Shown here one piece after another: positions 8,667 through 17,441 of a stretch of 64,000 nucleotides of DNA. The stretch is from the NCBI GenBank assembly GCA_910586305.1, contig CAJUGS010000012.1:1-64000 (forward strand), in the 5' to 3' direction. This stretch comes from an uncultured Duncaniella sp. Lineage in GTDB: Bacteria; Bacteroidota; Bacteroidia; Bacteroidales; Muribaculaceae. The first letter of the stretch is position 1. Each line of letters begins with the position of its first letter. Under the pieces are notes generated by a model. The model was given only the letters and a program-made list of their open reading frames with translations. It ran no database searches and was not told the origin of the DNA. Made by a program: the position numbers and the translations under genes.

Positions 8667-8758
8667 TGATTTTTATTTCGTTTTTTACAGAATTTTTTGA
8701 AAAAACGGACGATACTGATAAAAATGAGTGTCTGATACTCGAGAATATATCTTCGCGA

Positions 8759-8790
8759 TTTGAGAATAAGACTGTTTTTGCCTACTTTTG
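8759..8790 (+). promoter_or_regulatory. Promoter of ispE
   Basis: TTTG (8759-8762), 20 nt, then TACTTTTG (8783-8790), a close match to the Bacteroidetes consensus. The ATG begins 8 nt after the -7 box, so transcription should start at or next to the start codon. Confidence 0.75.
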
Positions 8791-8798
8791 CAGTCGCT

Positions 8799-9626
8799 AT
8801 GATACTGTTTCCCAACGCAAAGATAAATCTGGGGCTTGACATACTTCGCCGGCGCCCCGACGGCTACCACGACATAGAGACACTGATGGTGCCAGTGGCC
8901 TGGAAGGATGTGCTTGAGATTGTTCCGTCCGGCACGGGCGAGACATCTCTCACCGTAACCGGACGTCCTGTGTGCTGTCCTCCCGAGAAGAATCTGGTGA
9001 TGAAGGCCTATCGCGCTCTTTCTGCGAAAGTTGGAGGGCTTCCTCCGGTCGAACTCTATCTGCGGAAGATAATTCCCGATGGCGCCGGACTTGGCGGAGG
9101 CTCAGCCGATGCCTCCTTTGCGCTATGCGGGCTTAACGAGCTTTTTGCTCTCGGTCTTGCCGACGATGAGTTGGCCGGGATAGCCGCGTCTCTCGGAGCC
9201 GACTGTCCTCTCTTCGTATACAATCGTCCGATGCTTGCCACCGGCACCGGTACGGATCTGGAGCCTTTCGACATTGATTTGTCGGGCTATACACTTCTCA
9301 TAGTCAAGCCGCAGGTGAGCGTTCCTACTGCGGCAGCATATGCCTCTGTTACTCCGAGAGTGCCTGTCGTTCCGCTTGCCGAGAGACTAAGGCTTCCGGT
9401 GGAAGAGTGGCAGGGTGTAGTGGTCAACGATTTCGAGACATCGGTATTTCCGGCCTACCCCGAAGTGGCTCGGGTCAAAGAGCGTCTTCTCGGCCTGGGG
9501 GCTGTCTATGCGTCCATGTCGGGTTCCGGCTCGTCAGTCTATGGAATCTTCAGCCGTGACATTTTGTCAGATGAGGTGACACGCGAGTTTCCCTCCTGCG
9601 ACTCTGCTGTCATACCTTTAGGCTGA
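8799..9626 (+). CDS. ispE: 4-diphosphocytidyl-2-C-methyl-D-erythritol kinase
   Basis: GHMP-family kinase of 275 residues that phosphorylates CDP-methylerythritol in the MEP isoprenoid pathway. It shows the N-terminal NAKINLGL with Lys8, the glycine-rich ATP loop PDGAGLGGGSADA at 93-105, and LGADCPLF with the probable catalytic Asp135. The C-terminal MSGSGSSVYGIF closes the active site. I start at ATG 8799; an upstream in-frame ATG (8760) lies on the -33 box. It is single on its strand, with its own promoter, divergent from the protease gene. Confidence 0.95.
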   Translation: MILFPNAKINLGLDILRRRPDGYHDIETLMVPVAWKDVLEIVPSGTGETSLTVTGRPVCCPPEKNLVMKAYRALSAKVGGLPPVELYLRKIIPDGAGLGGGSADASFALCGLNELFALGLADDELAGIAASLGADCPLFVYNRPMLATGTGTDLEPFDIDLSGYTLLIVKPQVSVPTAAAYASVTPRVPVVPLAERLRLPVEEWQGVVVNDFETSVFPAYPEVARVKERLLGLGAVYASMSGSGSSVYGIFSRDILSDEVTREFPSCDSAVIPLG

Positions 9627-9769
9627 AGGTATTTTCTTTTGAGTGATTGAACGTTATGTGTGAAATGTTGTTTTATTTCTAAGAATGTGCCGTAAATTCC
9701 GGACAGTAGTGTGGAGTTTGGCAATGTTTTTGCATCAGATAATAAAATTAAAAAATATACATAAGCACT

Positions 9770-10393
9770 ATGAGCAAAGAACAGCATAACAGCAAAGATC
9801 GGTCGGAGACCCGCCAGCACATTGAAGACGAGAATGTGGATACATTTGACGATCTTCAGGAGGCTGCCCAGGAGTCGGAAGACCAGGTCGACGAGGCTAA
9901 TGATATGATCAACCACGAACTTGCCGACATCGACGCGCTCAACAAGCAGCTGCTTGATGCCCAGGCACAGGTGGAGAAGGAGAAAAAGGAATATCTCTTT
10001 CTCATGGCTGAGTTTGACAACTTCCGCAAGCGCACATTGCGTGAGAAGGGCGAGCTCATCAAGAATGCATCGGAGAGCGTGCTGAAGGGCCTGCTCCCAA
10101 TTGTTGACGACTTCGAGCGCGGTCTTGAGGCTTGTTCGAAGGCCGACGATCCTGCCGAGATACGCAAGGGTATGGAGCTGATATACCAGAAGCTTGTGAA
10201 ATTCCTTGCCCAGAACGGCGTGAAGGCTATTGAGTCGACCGGACAGCCTTTCGACGCTGAATTACACGAGGCCATAGCCATGGTGCCCGTGGGCGATGAG
10301 TCGCAGAAGGGAATCGTGATTGATACCCCGACCAAGGGCTATACTCTGAATGACAAAGTGCTCCGCCATGCCAAAGTGGCTGTGGGACAGTAA
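9770..10393 (+). CDS. grpE: Nucleotide exchange factor GrpE
   Basis: A 207-residue co-chaperone that releases ADP from DnaK. It has a long acidic, coiled-coil N-terminal half (about residues 20-100) followed by the GrpE core, with FDNFRKRTLREK and the C-terminal GYTLNDKVLRHAKVAVG beta-domain signature. It is the first gene of grpE-dnaJ-U32; dnaJ begins 20 bases later. No CIRCE element (HrcA operator) is visible in the 143-base upstream gap. Confidence 0.96.
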   Translation: MSKEQHNSKDRSETRQHIEDENVDTFDDLQEAAQESEDQVDEANDMINHELADIDALNKQLLDAQAQVEKEKKEYLFLMAEFDNFRKRTLREKGELIKNASESVLKGLLPIVDDFERGLEACSKADDPAEIRKGMELIYQKLVKFLAQNGVKAIESTGQPFDAELHEAIAMVPVGDESQKGIVIDTPTKGYTLNDKVLRHAKVAVGQ

Positions 10394-10413
10394 GACAAAA
10401 AAACAAGCTATTC

Positions 10414-11577
10414 ATGGCAGCAAAAAGAGACTATTACGAAGTGCTTGGAGTCGACAGAAATGCCGATGAAAAGACTATAAAGAGCGCCTATCGAAAGAAG
10501 GCAATACAGTATCATCCCGACAAGAATCCGGGAGACAAGGAGGCCGAAGAGAAATTCAAGGAGGCCGCCGAGGCCTATGATGTGCTGTCCAATCCCGATA
10601 AACGAGCCAAGTATGATAAGTTTGGCCATGATATGGGACCGTCAGGATTCCCCGGCGGAGCAGGCGGATTCCATACAGGCGGATTCTCGATGGAGGACAT
10701 CTTCTCGCAGTTCGGCGATATTTTCGGAGGAGCTTTCGGAAATATGGGAGGCTTCGAATCGGCAGGCGGTCGCACTCGTCGCCGCCAGCGTCGCGGCACC
10801 GACCTGCGTATCAAAATCAAGATGACTCTTGAGGAGATTGCGACAGGAGTCACCAAGACTCTCAAGATTCCCACTCTTGTGAAAGACAGCCACTGCAACG
10901 GCACAGGTGCCAAAGATGGCACAGCCTACAATACCTGTCCGACCTGTAACGGCTCGGGCACGGTGATACGTCAGCAGCAGACCATGTTTGGCATCTCTCA
11001 GTCGGCTGTGGAGTGTCCGCAGTGTCACGGAGAGGGACGCATTATCACCGAAAAATGTACCTACTGCCAGGGTGAGGGAGTGGTGAGAAAGGATGAGACC
11101 GTCACTTTCTCAATTCCTGCAGGTGTGCAGGACGGCCAGACCCTCACAATGCGTGGCAAGGGAAATGCCGCTCCCCACGGCGGAGCCAATGGAGACCTTC
11201 TCATCGTAATCGAGGAGGTGAAGCATCCCGAATTGATACGCGACGGCAATGATGTGATTTATAATCTCATGCTTGATATTCCCACTGCGGCACTCGGAGG
11301 TTCGGTGGAAGTGCCCACCATCACCGGGCGTGCACGTATGAAGATTCCTGCAGGAACACAGCCCGGAAAGGTGCTCCGTCTGCGAGGCAAGGGACTTCCT
11401 TCGCCCGACGGATACGGAACCGGCGACGAACTGGTGAATGTTATGGTCTATATCCCCGAGAAGCTGACTTCCGAGGAGCAGGCCGCAATCGAGGGGCTGC
11501 GCGGAAAACCCGACATGACCCCCGACGACTCTACCAAAAACAGAATTTTTTCAAAACTACGCCACATTTTTGAATAA
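10414..11577 (+). CDS. dnaJ: Chaperone DnaJ with an incomplete first zinc motif
   Basis: Type I Hsp40 of 387 residues. The J domain carries HPD at 34-36, followed by a Gly/Phe-rich linker (about 76-117), the cysteine-rich zinc region (158-222) and the two substrate-binding barrels. Of the four CxxCxGxG repeats, the second (C175/C178), third (C201/C204) and fourth (C215/C218) are intact. The first reads DSHCNGTG, with Asp158 where the first cysteine is expected, so zinc site I has three of its four cysteines. The rest of the protein looks functional. The U32 gene follows after 3 bases. Confidence 0.95.
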   Translation: MAAKRDYYEVLGVDRNADEKTIKSAYRKKAIQYHPDKNPGDKEAEEKFKEAAEAYDVLSNPDKRAKYDKFGHDMGPSGFPGGAGGFHTGGFSMEDIFSQFGDIFGGAFGNMGGFESAGGRTRRRQRRGTDLRIKIKMTLEEIATGVTKTLKIPTLVKDSHCNGTGAKDGTAYNTCPTCNGSGTVIRQQQTMFGISQSAVECPQCHGEGRIITEKCTYCQGEGVVRKDETVTFSIPAGVQDGQTLTMRGKGNAAPHGGANGDLLIVIEEVKHPELIRDGNDVIYNLMLDIPTAALGGSVEVPTITGRARMKIPAGTQPGKVLRLRGKGLPSPDGYGTGDELVNVMVYIPEKLTSEEQAAIEGLRGKPDMTPDDSTKNRIFSKLRHIFE

Positions 11578-11580
11578 GGT

Positions 11581-13422
11581 TTGAAAAAGCCACACACTCT
11601 CGAACTATTAGCCCCGGCCAGGAATGTCGACATCGCAAAGTCGGCAGTCATGGCCGGAGCTGATGCTATATATATAGGTCCCGACAGCCACGGTGCGCGC
11701 CGGGCCGCCTCCAACAGTGTCGACGACATTCGGTCGCTTGTCGATTTTGCCCATCCATATGGCGTGAGAATCTATGCCACTGTCAACACTCTGGTGTATG
11801 ACAACGAGATATCCGCTGTGGAGAGACTTGTGAGATCGCTCTACGAGGCCGGGGTTGACGCTCTGATTGTGCAGGATTTGGGCCTTCTGAGGATGGATAT
11901 TCCTCCGATAGACCTCCATGCCAGCACACAGTGTGATATCCGCACTCCCGAAAAGGCTCGTTTTCTTGCCGACCTCGGGTTTTCCCGCCTGGTACTTCCA
12001 CGTGAATTATCGCTCGACGAGATTCGCGATATAGCCGAGGCTGTCCCCGGTACAGAGCTGGAGGCGTTTGTCCACGGTGCGCTCTGTGTGAGCTATAGTG
12101 GTGACTGCCGGGCCAGCTTTATGGCCGGAGGTCGTTCGGCCAACCGTGGGGAATGTGCCCAGATATGCCGTCTGCCCTACGATCTCACTGACGCAAAGGG
12201 CAATATTCTTGTCAAGGGAAAACATCTTCTGTCTCTTCGTGACCTCAACCGTTCACAGTCTCTCGACGCGATGGCCCGGGCCGGTGTTATGTCGTTCAAA
12301 ATCGAGGGCCGACTCAAAGAAGAGGCCTATGTGAAGAACACAGTCGCATGGTATTCGCGCAGACTCGACCGCCTTGTTGAGGAGAGTGACGGACTGTATC
12401 GCCGTGAGAGTGACGGACACTCGCGTCCGGGCTTCAATCCGGCTCCCGAAAAGGCTTTCAACCGCGGATTTACATCATATTTCCTCAATGGCAAAGCCCC
12501 GTCAAAGGGTATAGCCTCGATGGATTCTCCCAAGGCTGTGGGAGAGAAGGTGGGCAAGGTGTTGAAATGTGAGGGAGGCATGATTACCGCATCGCTCAAT
12601 GCGACGCTTGCCAATGGAGACGGTCTCGGCTATTTCGACAGGGCCGGTATTTTCCGTGGTTTCAGGCTCAACCGTGCCGACGGCTCTCGGCTATGGCCTG
12701 CCACTCCTCAGTCTGTGCCATCAGGAACGGTGCTATATCGCAACCGTGACAAGGAGTGGGACGATGAAATATCCTCGGCCAAAACAGAGCGCTATATACG
12801 TGTGGACATGAGTCTGCGCCATCTTCCGGATGGGCGCTTGGCTCTTGCGCTGACAGATGAGAGTGGCAACAGTGTCGAGACTGCCACTGCTGAAATTTTT
12901 TCGGATAAGGCCGTCACTCCGCAGGAAAGTCCACGACGGAGGATACTCGACAAACTCGGCGGAACACGCTATCGTGCAGGAAAGATTGTGGATCTCGCCG
13001 GCTCTTTGTTCATTCCGGCTTCTCGTCTTGCATCATTGCGTCGCGAGGGGGTGGAATTGCTTGATAGTGCAAGAAGCATGACATACAGCCGCCGGCTGCG
13101 TTTGCCGGAGAAAAAAGATGCGCTTTGCCCGCAGTCTGTTCTGACTGTGCGTGACAATGTAGCCAACCGTCTTGCCGAGGAGGTATACAGGTCGTATGGT
13201 GTAACCGGAATTGCTTTTGCAGCCGAGGTCTCAAAGCCTGTCGGTGAATCTCAGGTGATGGCTACGCGCTATTGTCTGCGCCGGGAGCTTGGCCGATGTC
13301 TTCTCAAGCCCGAGGGTAAGGCCTGGTGCAAGGGACCGATGTATCTTGTAAGTCCGTCAGGGGTGAGGATGAGAGTCGAATTTGACTGCTCGCGCTGCGG
13401 AATGAATCTCTATATGCAGTGA
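11581..13422 (+). CDS. U32 family protein, RlhA/TrhP-like RNA hydroxylation enzyme
   Basis: A 613-residue member of the peptidase U32 family. Characterised relatives (RlhA for 23S rRNA C2501, TrhP for tRNA U34) make hydroxylated bases; others assist ubiquinone synthesis. The hallmark is at about residues 160-200: E-x-FVHGALCVSYSGDC, then SANRGECAQICR, with cysteines suited to an Fe-S cluster. More cysteines lie in the C-terminal FDCSRCGMN. The length, with a middle DUF3656-like region, fits RlhA better than the shorter TrhP. The only plausible start is TTG 11581, 3 bases after the dnaJ stop, implying translational coupling. The exact RNA target is not determined. Confidence 0.8.
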   Translation: MKKPHTLELLAPARNVDIAKSAVMAGADAIYIGPDSHGARRAASNSVDDIRSLVDFAHPYGVRIYATVNTLVYDNEISAVERLVRSLYEAGVDALIVQDLGLLRMDIPPIDLHASTQCDIRTPEKARFLADLGFSRLVLPRELSLDEIRDIAEAVPGTELEAFVHGALCVSYSGDCRASFMAGGRSANRGECAQICRLPYDLTDAKGNILVKGKHLLSLRDLNRSQSLDAMARAGVMSFKIEGRLKEEAYVKNTVAWYSRRLDRLVEESDGLYRRESDGHSRPGFNPAPEKAFNRGFTSYFLNGKAPSKGIASMDSPKAVGEKVGKVLKCEGGMITASLNATLANGDGLGYFDRAGIFRGFRLNRADGSRLWPATPQSVPSGTVLYRNRDKEWDDEISSAKTERYIRVDMSLRHLPDGRLALALTDESGNSVETATAEIFSDKAVTPQESPRRRILDKLGGTRYRAGKIVDLAGSLFIPASRLASLRREGVELLDSARSMTYSRRLRLPEKKDALCPQSVLTVRDNVANRLAEEVYRSYGVTGIAFAAEVSKPVGESQVMATRYCLRRELGRCLLKPEGKAWCKGPMYLVSPSGVRMRVEFDCSRCGMNLYMQ

Positions 13423-13428
13423 CATCTG

Positions 13429-14103
13429 TCACTTGCAGACACTTCCCTGTTCTTCTATCACACTGTGGTCGACAAACAGATGCCTGTTTGCCATCTCGGA
13501 TATAGCTGTCATTTCGTGTGATACGAGCAATATGGTCGTAGTTGCCGAGAGCTCTTTCACAAGCGAATAGATGTAATGTTCGAACGGTTTGTCTACGTAG
13601 CTCAACGGTTCGTCGAGCACGAGCACTTTGGGACGAGATATGATTGCTCGGCCAAGTAGTGCTCTCTGCAACTGGCCGCCCGATAGTGCACCGATATTTT
13701 TCCGTGCATGGGCTTCAAGCCCCATCATTCGGAGTGTCTCGGCTGTGAGCCGGATTTTTTCCTCTTTGGTGCTGTTTTCGCCAATCAGTCCGGAGGCTAC
13801 GACCTCTTCCACGGTTATAGGGAAACGAGAGTCTATCATGTTTTTCTGTGGAAGATAACCGATGGACAGTTCCTTCACTTCCTCGCCGGTACTTAGATAT
13901 TTCACGCTACCATGTGATGGCTTGAGGAGTTTCAGCACAATACGCAGCAGTGTGGTCTTGCCACCGCCGTTAGGACCGGTTATAGCCACAAAGTCACCTT
14001 GTCTGATATCAAGATTGACATCGTGCAGCACATCTTTGCCGTCGCGTCGGCAGCTGACACCGCATAGCGATATTATCACCTCGTTTTCCATCGTAGTTGT
14101 CAT
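13429..14103 (-). CDS. znuC: Zinc/manganese-type ABC transporter ATPase
   Basis: A 224-residue ABC ATPase of the metal (ZnuC/MntB) subfamily. Walker A is GPNGGGKTT, the signature LSGGQLQR, and Walker B VLVLDEPLSYVD, with a switch histidine in LVSHEM. The start ATG 14103 overlaps the stop of the upstream binding-protein gene as ATGA, so the two are translationally coupled. The expected membrane permease (ZnuB) is not downstream: the convergent U32 gene ends 6 bases away. The metal is inferred only from the family and the partner. Confidence 0.88.
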   Translation of the reverse strand: MTTTMENEVIISLCGVSCRRDGKDVLHDVNLDIRQGDFVAITGPNGGGKTTLLRIVLKLLKPSHGSVKYLSTGEEVKELSIGYLPQKNMIDSRFPITVEEVVASGLIGENSTKEEKIRLTAETLRMMGLEAHARKNIGALSGGQLQRALLGRAIISRPKVLVLDEPLSYVDKPFEHYIYSLVKELSATTTILLVSHEMTAISEMANRHLFVDHSVIEEQGSVCK

Positions 14104-14996
14104 TCCTCGGGCTGCTTTGTAGAGGAGGATACGAGTGCGGCGGCCGTGGCGCGTAATTCGTTTTCCCAATTGTAGGAAAGAGGGTGTATTTCCACAGGGC
14201 TGGCTCCGATTTCCTCGTTGACGCTCGTCACCTGGCGGCTGTCGAAATCCTTCTGCGAGAAGAACACCTCTACACCATGGGCTTTCACTTCATCTATCAT
14301 TGAGCGGAGATCAATTACCGACATTTCTTTGTGCTCATGGCCTCCGACCACTATCTGCTCAAGTCCGTAGTCTCTGGCAAAATAGCTCAGAGAGGGATGC
14401 CACACCAGAAACGCGCTTCCTTTCACTGGAGCGAGCATAGTGGACAGTTCGCGGTCGAGCGAATCGAGGTGTGCGTCAAATGCCTTGTGGTTTTTGCGGT
14501 ACAAATCCTTGTTGGCAGGGTCAATCTCCACCATTGCCTCGCACATATTGCGGGCTATCACACGGGCGTTCTTCACCGACGACCATGTGTGCGGGTCGGT
14601 CACCTCGTGGGTCACCTCTCCGTGGCCGTGTGTTCCGGTCACAGGCACTATCCCTTCGGATGTGTTGTAGATGGGAAGGTCGGGGTTTGACTCGCATATT
14701 TTGTCGAGCAGGGCGGCTTCGAAACCGATGTTTCCCATACGTAGATAGCCCAGGGAATTGCTGAGATTGAGCATATGTGTCATCGACGGATCGTAGGTCT
14801 CGGGATTTGCCCCGTCTGAGAGGAGGCATCTCACTTGCACCTTGTCGCCGGTGATCTGTTCGAGCAGGTAACGCTGTGGTTCTATGCTGACGGTCACAAT
14901 CTTTTGCTCGGGGGGAGCGCCGGAACATCCGGCTGCTATCCATCCCACGAGAGTGACTGCTGTAAGCATCAGGAGTATGATATTGAAATTCTTCAC
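14100..14996 (-). CDS. znuA: Metal ABC transporter substrate-binding lipoprotein (ZnuA-like)
   Basis: A 298-residue cluster A-I binding protein. I start at GTG 14996, which gives a lipoprotein signal ending LVGWIAAGC (Cys24) and lies about 10 nt after the predicted transcript start; a longer frame upstream runs through the promoter. A histidine-rich loop (GTHGHGEVTHEVTDPHTW) and later HPSLSYFARDYGL and VGGHEH supply metal ligands. In the first ligand region the usual DPHxYEP reads NPETYDP, so that histidine is absent, a variant I recall in Bacteroidetes homologues. It is followed by znuC with a 4-base overlap. Confidence 0.85.
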   Translation of the reverse strand: MKNFNIILLMLTAVTLVGWIAAGCSGAPPEQKIVTVSIEPQRYLLEQITGDKVQVRCLLSDGANPETYDPSMTHMLNLSNSLGYLRMGNIGFEAALLDKICESNPDLPIYNTSEGIVPVTGTHGHGEVTHEVTDPHTWSSVKNARVIARNMCEAMVEIDPANKDLYRKNHKAFDAHLDSLDRELSTMLAPVKGSAFLVWHPSLSYFARDYGLEQIVVGGHEHKEMSVIDLRSMIDEVKAHGVEVFFSQKDFDSRQVTSVNEEIGASPVEIHPLSYNWENELRATAAALVSSSTKQPEE

Positions 14997-15012
14997 AATT
15001 CGAAACTTTTTG

Positions 15013-15043
15013 CAAATATAAGGATTTTTTAGCAATTGTGAAA
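15013..15043 (-). promoter_or_regulatory. Promoter of znuA-znuC
   Basis: Minus strand: TTTC (15043-15040), 19 nt, TATATTTG (15020-15013). Predicted start near 15006. This sets the GTG at 14996 as the translation start. No clear Zur box could be picked out by eye. Confidence 0.65.
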
Positions 15044-15061
15044 GAAAGTTTAATGATTTTT

Positions 15062-16750
15062 TCAATTCTCGTTTTTGAAATAGTCTTTAAGGGTATCGGC
15101 TGTGGTGTGTGGGTCGGTATGGATTGCGAGTATTGCGGGGCGCGCTGATTCGTCGGCAAACGCGCGGAAGGCCTCGGGAAGTTCGTCGATGGATGACGCA
15201 CTGAAATAGGCCATATCATAGGCCTTGGCAAGACCTTCGAGAGGAAGTCGGGTCCCGACGGCAAAATATTTCTCAAGTTCGGGGAGTGAGGATGTGCTTC
15301 CTATGAAACGGAATATTCCCCCGCCGCCGTTGACCATCACGATGATTTTGAATCTTGGTGTGACGAGGGTGGAGCTTAGGGCTGAGATGTCATACTGGAA
15401 ACTCATGTCGCCCGACACAAGCAGGGTTGTACCCCTGTATATAGCCGATGCTCCGAGGGCCGTTGATGTAGAGCCGTCTATGCCGCTCACTCCTCTGTTG
15501 CAGTCGCTGCGGTGTATGTGTGAGCAGTCCATCAGCTGGGCGTAGCGCACAGGGGTGCCGTTGCTGAGGTGCAGGTTCCATGTGCGCGGTATGCGGTCGA
15601 AGATATAGGCAAGTGCCTTGAGGTCGCTCCACGGGGACGCCGCTACATAATGGTCGTGACACTTGGCGGCACGAGTCGAGAGGGCGCGCCATTCTGTGGC
15701 GTATTCGCTCGGAGTGCGGTGGGGCTGCATTGCCGAGGCTAGCTGGCTCATGAAAATGGCCGGGCGTAGTTCCACTCTCAAGCTGAGGTGGCGGAAACAG
15801 TCGATGGTGGTGTGTGATGCACCGATATGCCAGTGCTCCAGATGCGCTGCTGAACGCAGCCATTCTTTGACAAAGCGCGACACCAGGGCGCCACCCGTGG
15901 TGATAACCACGTCGGGGAGCAGTCTCTCCTTTTCCTCGGCATTCATACGGCATAGAGTGGAATCTATCCGGCTGACGAACTTTGGTGAGTGGAGGTTGGC
16001 AAGAGTCTCGGTGAGCACCACTACGTTTGGAAGATCGGCGAGTCTTCCAAGCGCGCGGTTGAGTTTTTCGTCAGGACTGTCAAAGCCGGCCAATATCATT
16101 ATCTTCTTCGGCGAGGCCAGCATGGTGCCGAGTCGTCGGGCTTCGACTACGGGAAGTTCGTCGCGTGGAGCGATGGATTCAATCACTCTGGCCGAGCCTG
16201 CCGGGTATTGGGCCGACCCGTTGAGAGGTGCGTCGAGACGCACGTTGATATGTACGGGGCCGCGTCTGCCCGAGAGTGCTTCGAGTATGGCATCGTTGAC
16301 AATACGGTCGGTCCACCATGGACCGTTGGGAAAGTCTATACGTGCAGATATGTCGCAGCTTCGTTTCACATAGGGAGCCAGTGCGTCCTGCTGCCATATT
16401 GTCTGAGAGTCGTCCTGGTCTATCCATTCCTCCGGTCTGTCGGCCGATATGACTATAAGAGGCACCCTGCGGTAGAAGGCTTCGGCAACGGCCGGAGCAT
16501 AGTTGAGCAGGGCTGTCCCGCTTGTGCAGACCACTGCCACGGGTTCGCACGATTGTACGCTCATACCGAGGGCAATGAAAGCCGCCGAACGTTCGTCGAT
16601 CACCACGTGGCAGGTCAGTTCTCCGCGTCGGTTCAGTGCCACAATGAGTGGTGCGTTGCGACTGCCCGGCGAGAGCACAACGTGTTTCACCCCATGAGCT
16701 ACAAGAAGGTCGGCGAGTATATTGCAGGATAATTTGTCGGTCGATAACAT
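15062..16750 (-). CDS. menD: MenD, SEPHCHC synthase
   Basis: A 562-residue ThDP-dependent enzyme that joins isochorismate and 2-oxoglutarate in menaquinone synthesis. The N-terminal pyrimidine-binding domain includes HVVLSPGSRNAPL and VIDERSAAFIALG with the catalytic glutamate. CTSGTALLNYAPAVAEAF and the C-terminal ThDP motif (VSGDMSFQYD through MVNGGGGIFRF) are typical of MenD. No other men genes are adjacent. The gene starts at ATG 16750, 14 nt after the probable transcription start, and ends 66 bases before the znuA start. Confidence 0.93.
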   Translation of the reverse strand: MLSTDKLSCNILADLLVAHGVKHVVLSPGSRNAPLIVALNRRGELTCHVVIDERSAAFIALGMSVQSCEPVAVVCTSGTALLNYAPAVAEAFYRRVPLIVISADRPEEWIDQDDSQTIWQQDALAPYVKRSCDISARIDFPNGPWWTDRIVNDAILEALSGRRGPVHINVRLDAPLNGSAQYPAGSARVIESIAPRDELPVVEARRLGTMLASPKKIMILAGFDSPDEKLNRALGRLADLPNVVVLTETLANLHSPKFVSRIDSTLCRMNAEEKERLLPDVVITTGGALVSRFVKEWLRSAAHLEHWHIGASHTTIDCFRHLSLRVELRPAIFMSQLASAMQPHRTPSEYATEWRALSTRAAKCHDHYVAASPWSDLKALAYIFDRIPRTWNLHLSNGTPVRYAQLMDCSHIHRSDCNRGVSGIDGSTSTALGASAIYRGTTLLVSGDMSFQYDISALSSTLVTPRFKIIVMVNGGGGIFRFIGSTSSLPELEKYFAVGTRLPLEGLAKAYDMAYFSASSIDELPEAFRAFADESARPAILAIHTDPHTTADTLKDYFKNEN

Positions 16751-16770
16751 AGTCCGGAGGTTTTATCAGA

Positions 16771-16807
16771 CAAAATTAACTATTTTCGGCGGGATTTGTT
16801 AATTTTG
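16771..16807. promoter_or_regulatory. Divergent -7 elements for menD and the DUF4924 gene
   Basis: Minus-strand TAATTTTG (16778-16771) for menD and plus-strand TAATTTTG (16800-16807) for the DUF4924 gene, 21 bases apart and back to back. Leaders are about 14-17 nt. The -33 boxes must overlap and are not obvious. Confidence 0.55.
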
Positions 16808-16830
16808 TAGCATCAAAATACTTACTCTAT

Positions 16831-17382
16831 ATGATTATCGCCTCACAGAAACACAAGGAAAACATAGCCGAATATCTGCTATATATGTGGCAGATAGAGG
16901 ATATGATACGTGCAAATGGCCTTGATATAGACCGCATCAAGACCAATATCATAGACAAGTTCAATCTTGACCCAGCCAAGGAGAAGGAGATGGTCGAGTG
17001 GTACGAGTCGCTCATTGATATGATGAGGCGTGAGGGAGTTGAGCAGAACGGCCACCTGCAGCTCAACAAGAATGTCATAATCCAGCTCACCGACCTGCAC
17101 CTCGCGCTCCTGAACGATACACGCTTCCCATCATATGCGGCGGAGTTTTATGACACCCTGCCATATATAGTGGAACTGCGCGCCAAGGCCGGTGACAATC
17201 CTGCCGGTGAGATTGAGACCTGTTTCAATGCTCTATACGGTGTTCTCATGCTGCGTCTGCAGGGCAAGGAGGTGACACAGGCCACCCGGGAGGCTGCCGC
17301 GAAGATAGGCCGCTTCCTCGCGCTCCTTGCCAAGGATTACAACCTCGACCGCGAGGATAAACTTTTCCCAAAAGAAGACTGA
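16831..17382 (+). CDS. DUF4924 family protein
   Basis: A 183-residue predicted cytoplasmic, mostly helical protein of the Bacteroidetes-specific DUF4924 family; function unknown. It has no signal peptide, membrane segment or catalytic motif that I can name. Conserved-looking stretches are ENIAEYLLYMWQIEDMIRAN near the start and ETCFNALYGVLMLRLQGKEV near residue 130. It is monocistronic, divergent from menD. A long hairpin overlaps its stop codon. Confidence 0.75.
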   Translation: MIIASQKHKENIAEYLLYMWQIEDMIRANGLDIDRIKTNIIDKFNLDPAKEKEMVEWYESLIDMMRREGVEQNGHLQLNKNVIIQLTDLHLALLNDTRFPSYAAEFYDTLPYIVELRAKAGDNPAGEIETCFNALYGVLMLRLQGKEVTQATREAAAKIGRFLALLAKDYNLDREDKLFPKED

Positions 17383-17420
17383 CGTTACTGAGAGAGCGAC
17401 TGCTCTCTCAGTAACGTCAG
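17379..17420. terminator. 19-bp perfect hairpin between convergent genes
   Basis: Arms 17379-17397 and 17402-17420 pair perfectly around a 4-base loop; the left arm overlaps the TGA of the DUF4924 gene. The minus strand continues into a T-rich tract (TCTTCTTTT), so it suits gltD best as a terminator, while plus-strand reading lacks a T tract. Confidence 0.7.
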
Positions 17421-17441
17421 AGAATGTCACACCTGCCGAGG

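Noticed and set aside
9627..9769. Search for a CIRCE/HrcA operator before grpE-dnaJ
   Set aside because: No TTAGCACTC-N9-GAGTGCTAA-like inverted repeat is present; heat-shock control, if any, must be of another kind.
13418..13433. Palindrome AGTGACA-TC-TGTCACT covering the stop codons of the U32 and znuC genes
   Set aside because: Only 7 bp with a 2-base loop and no T tract; it arises because both stops are TGA in a tail-to-tail junction. Too weak to call a terminator.
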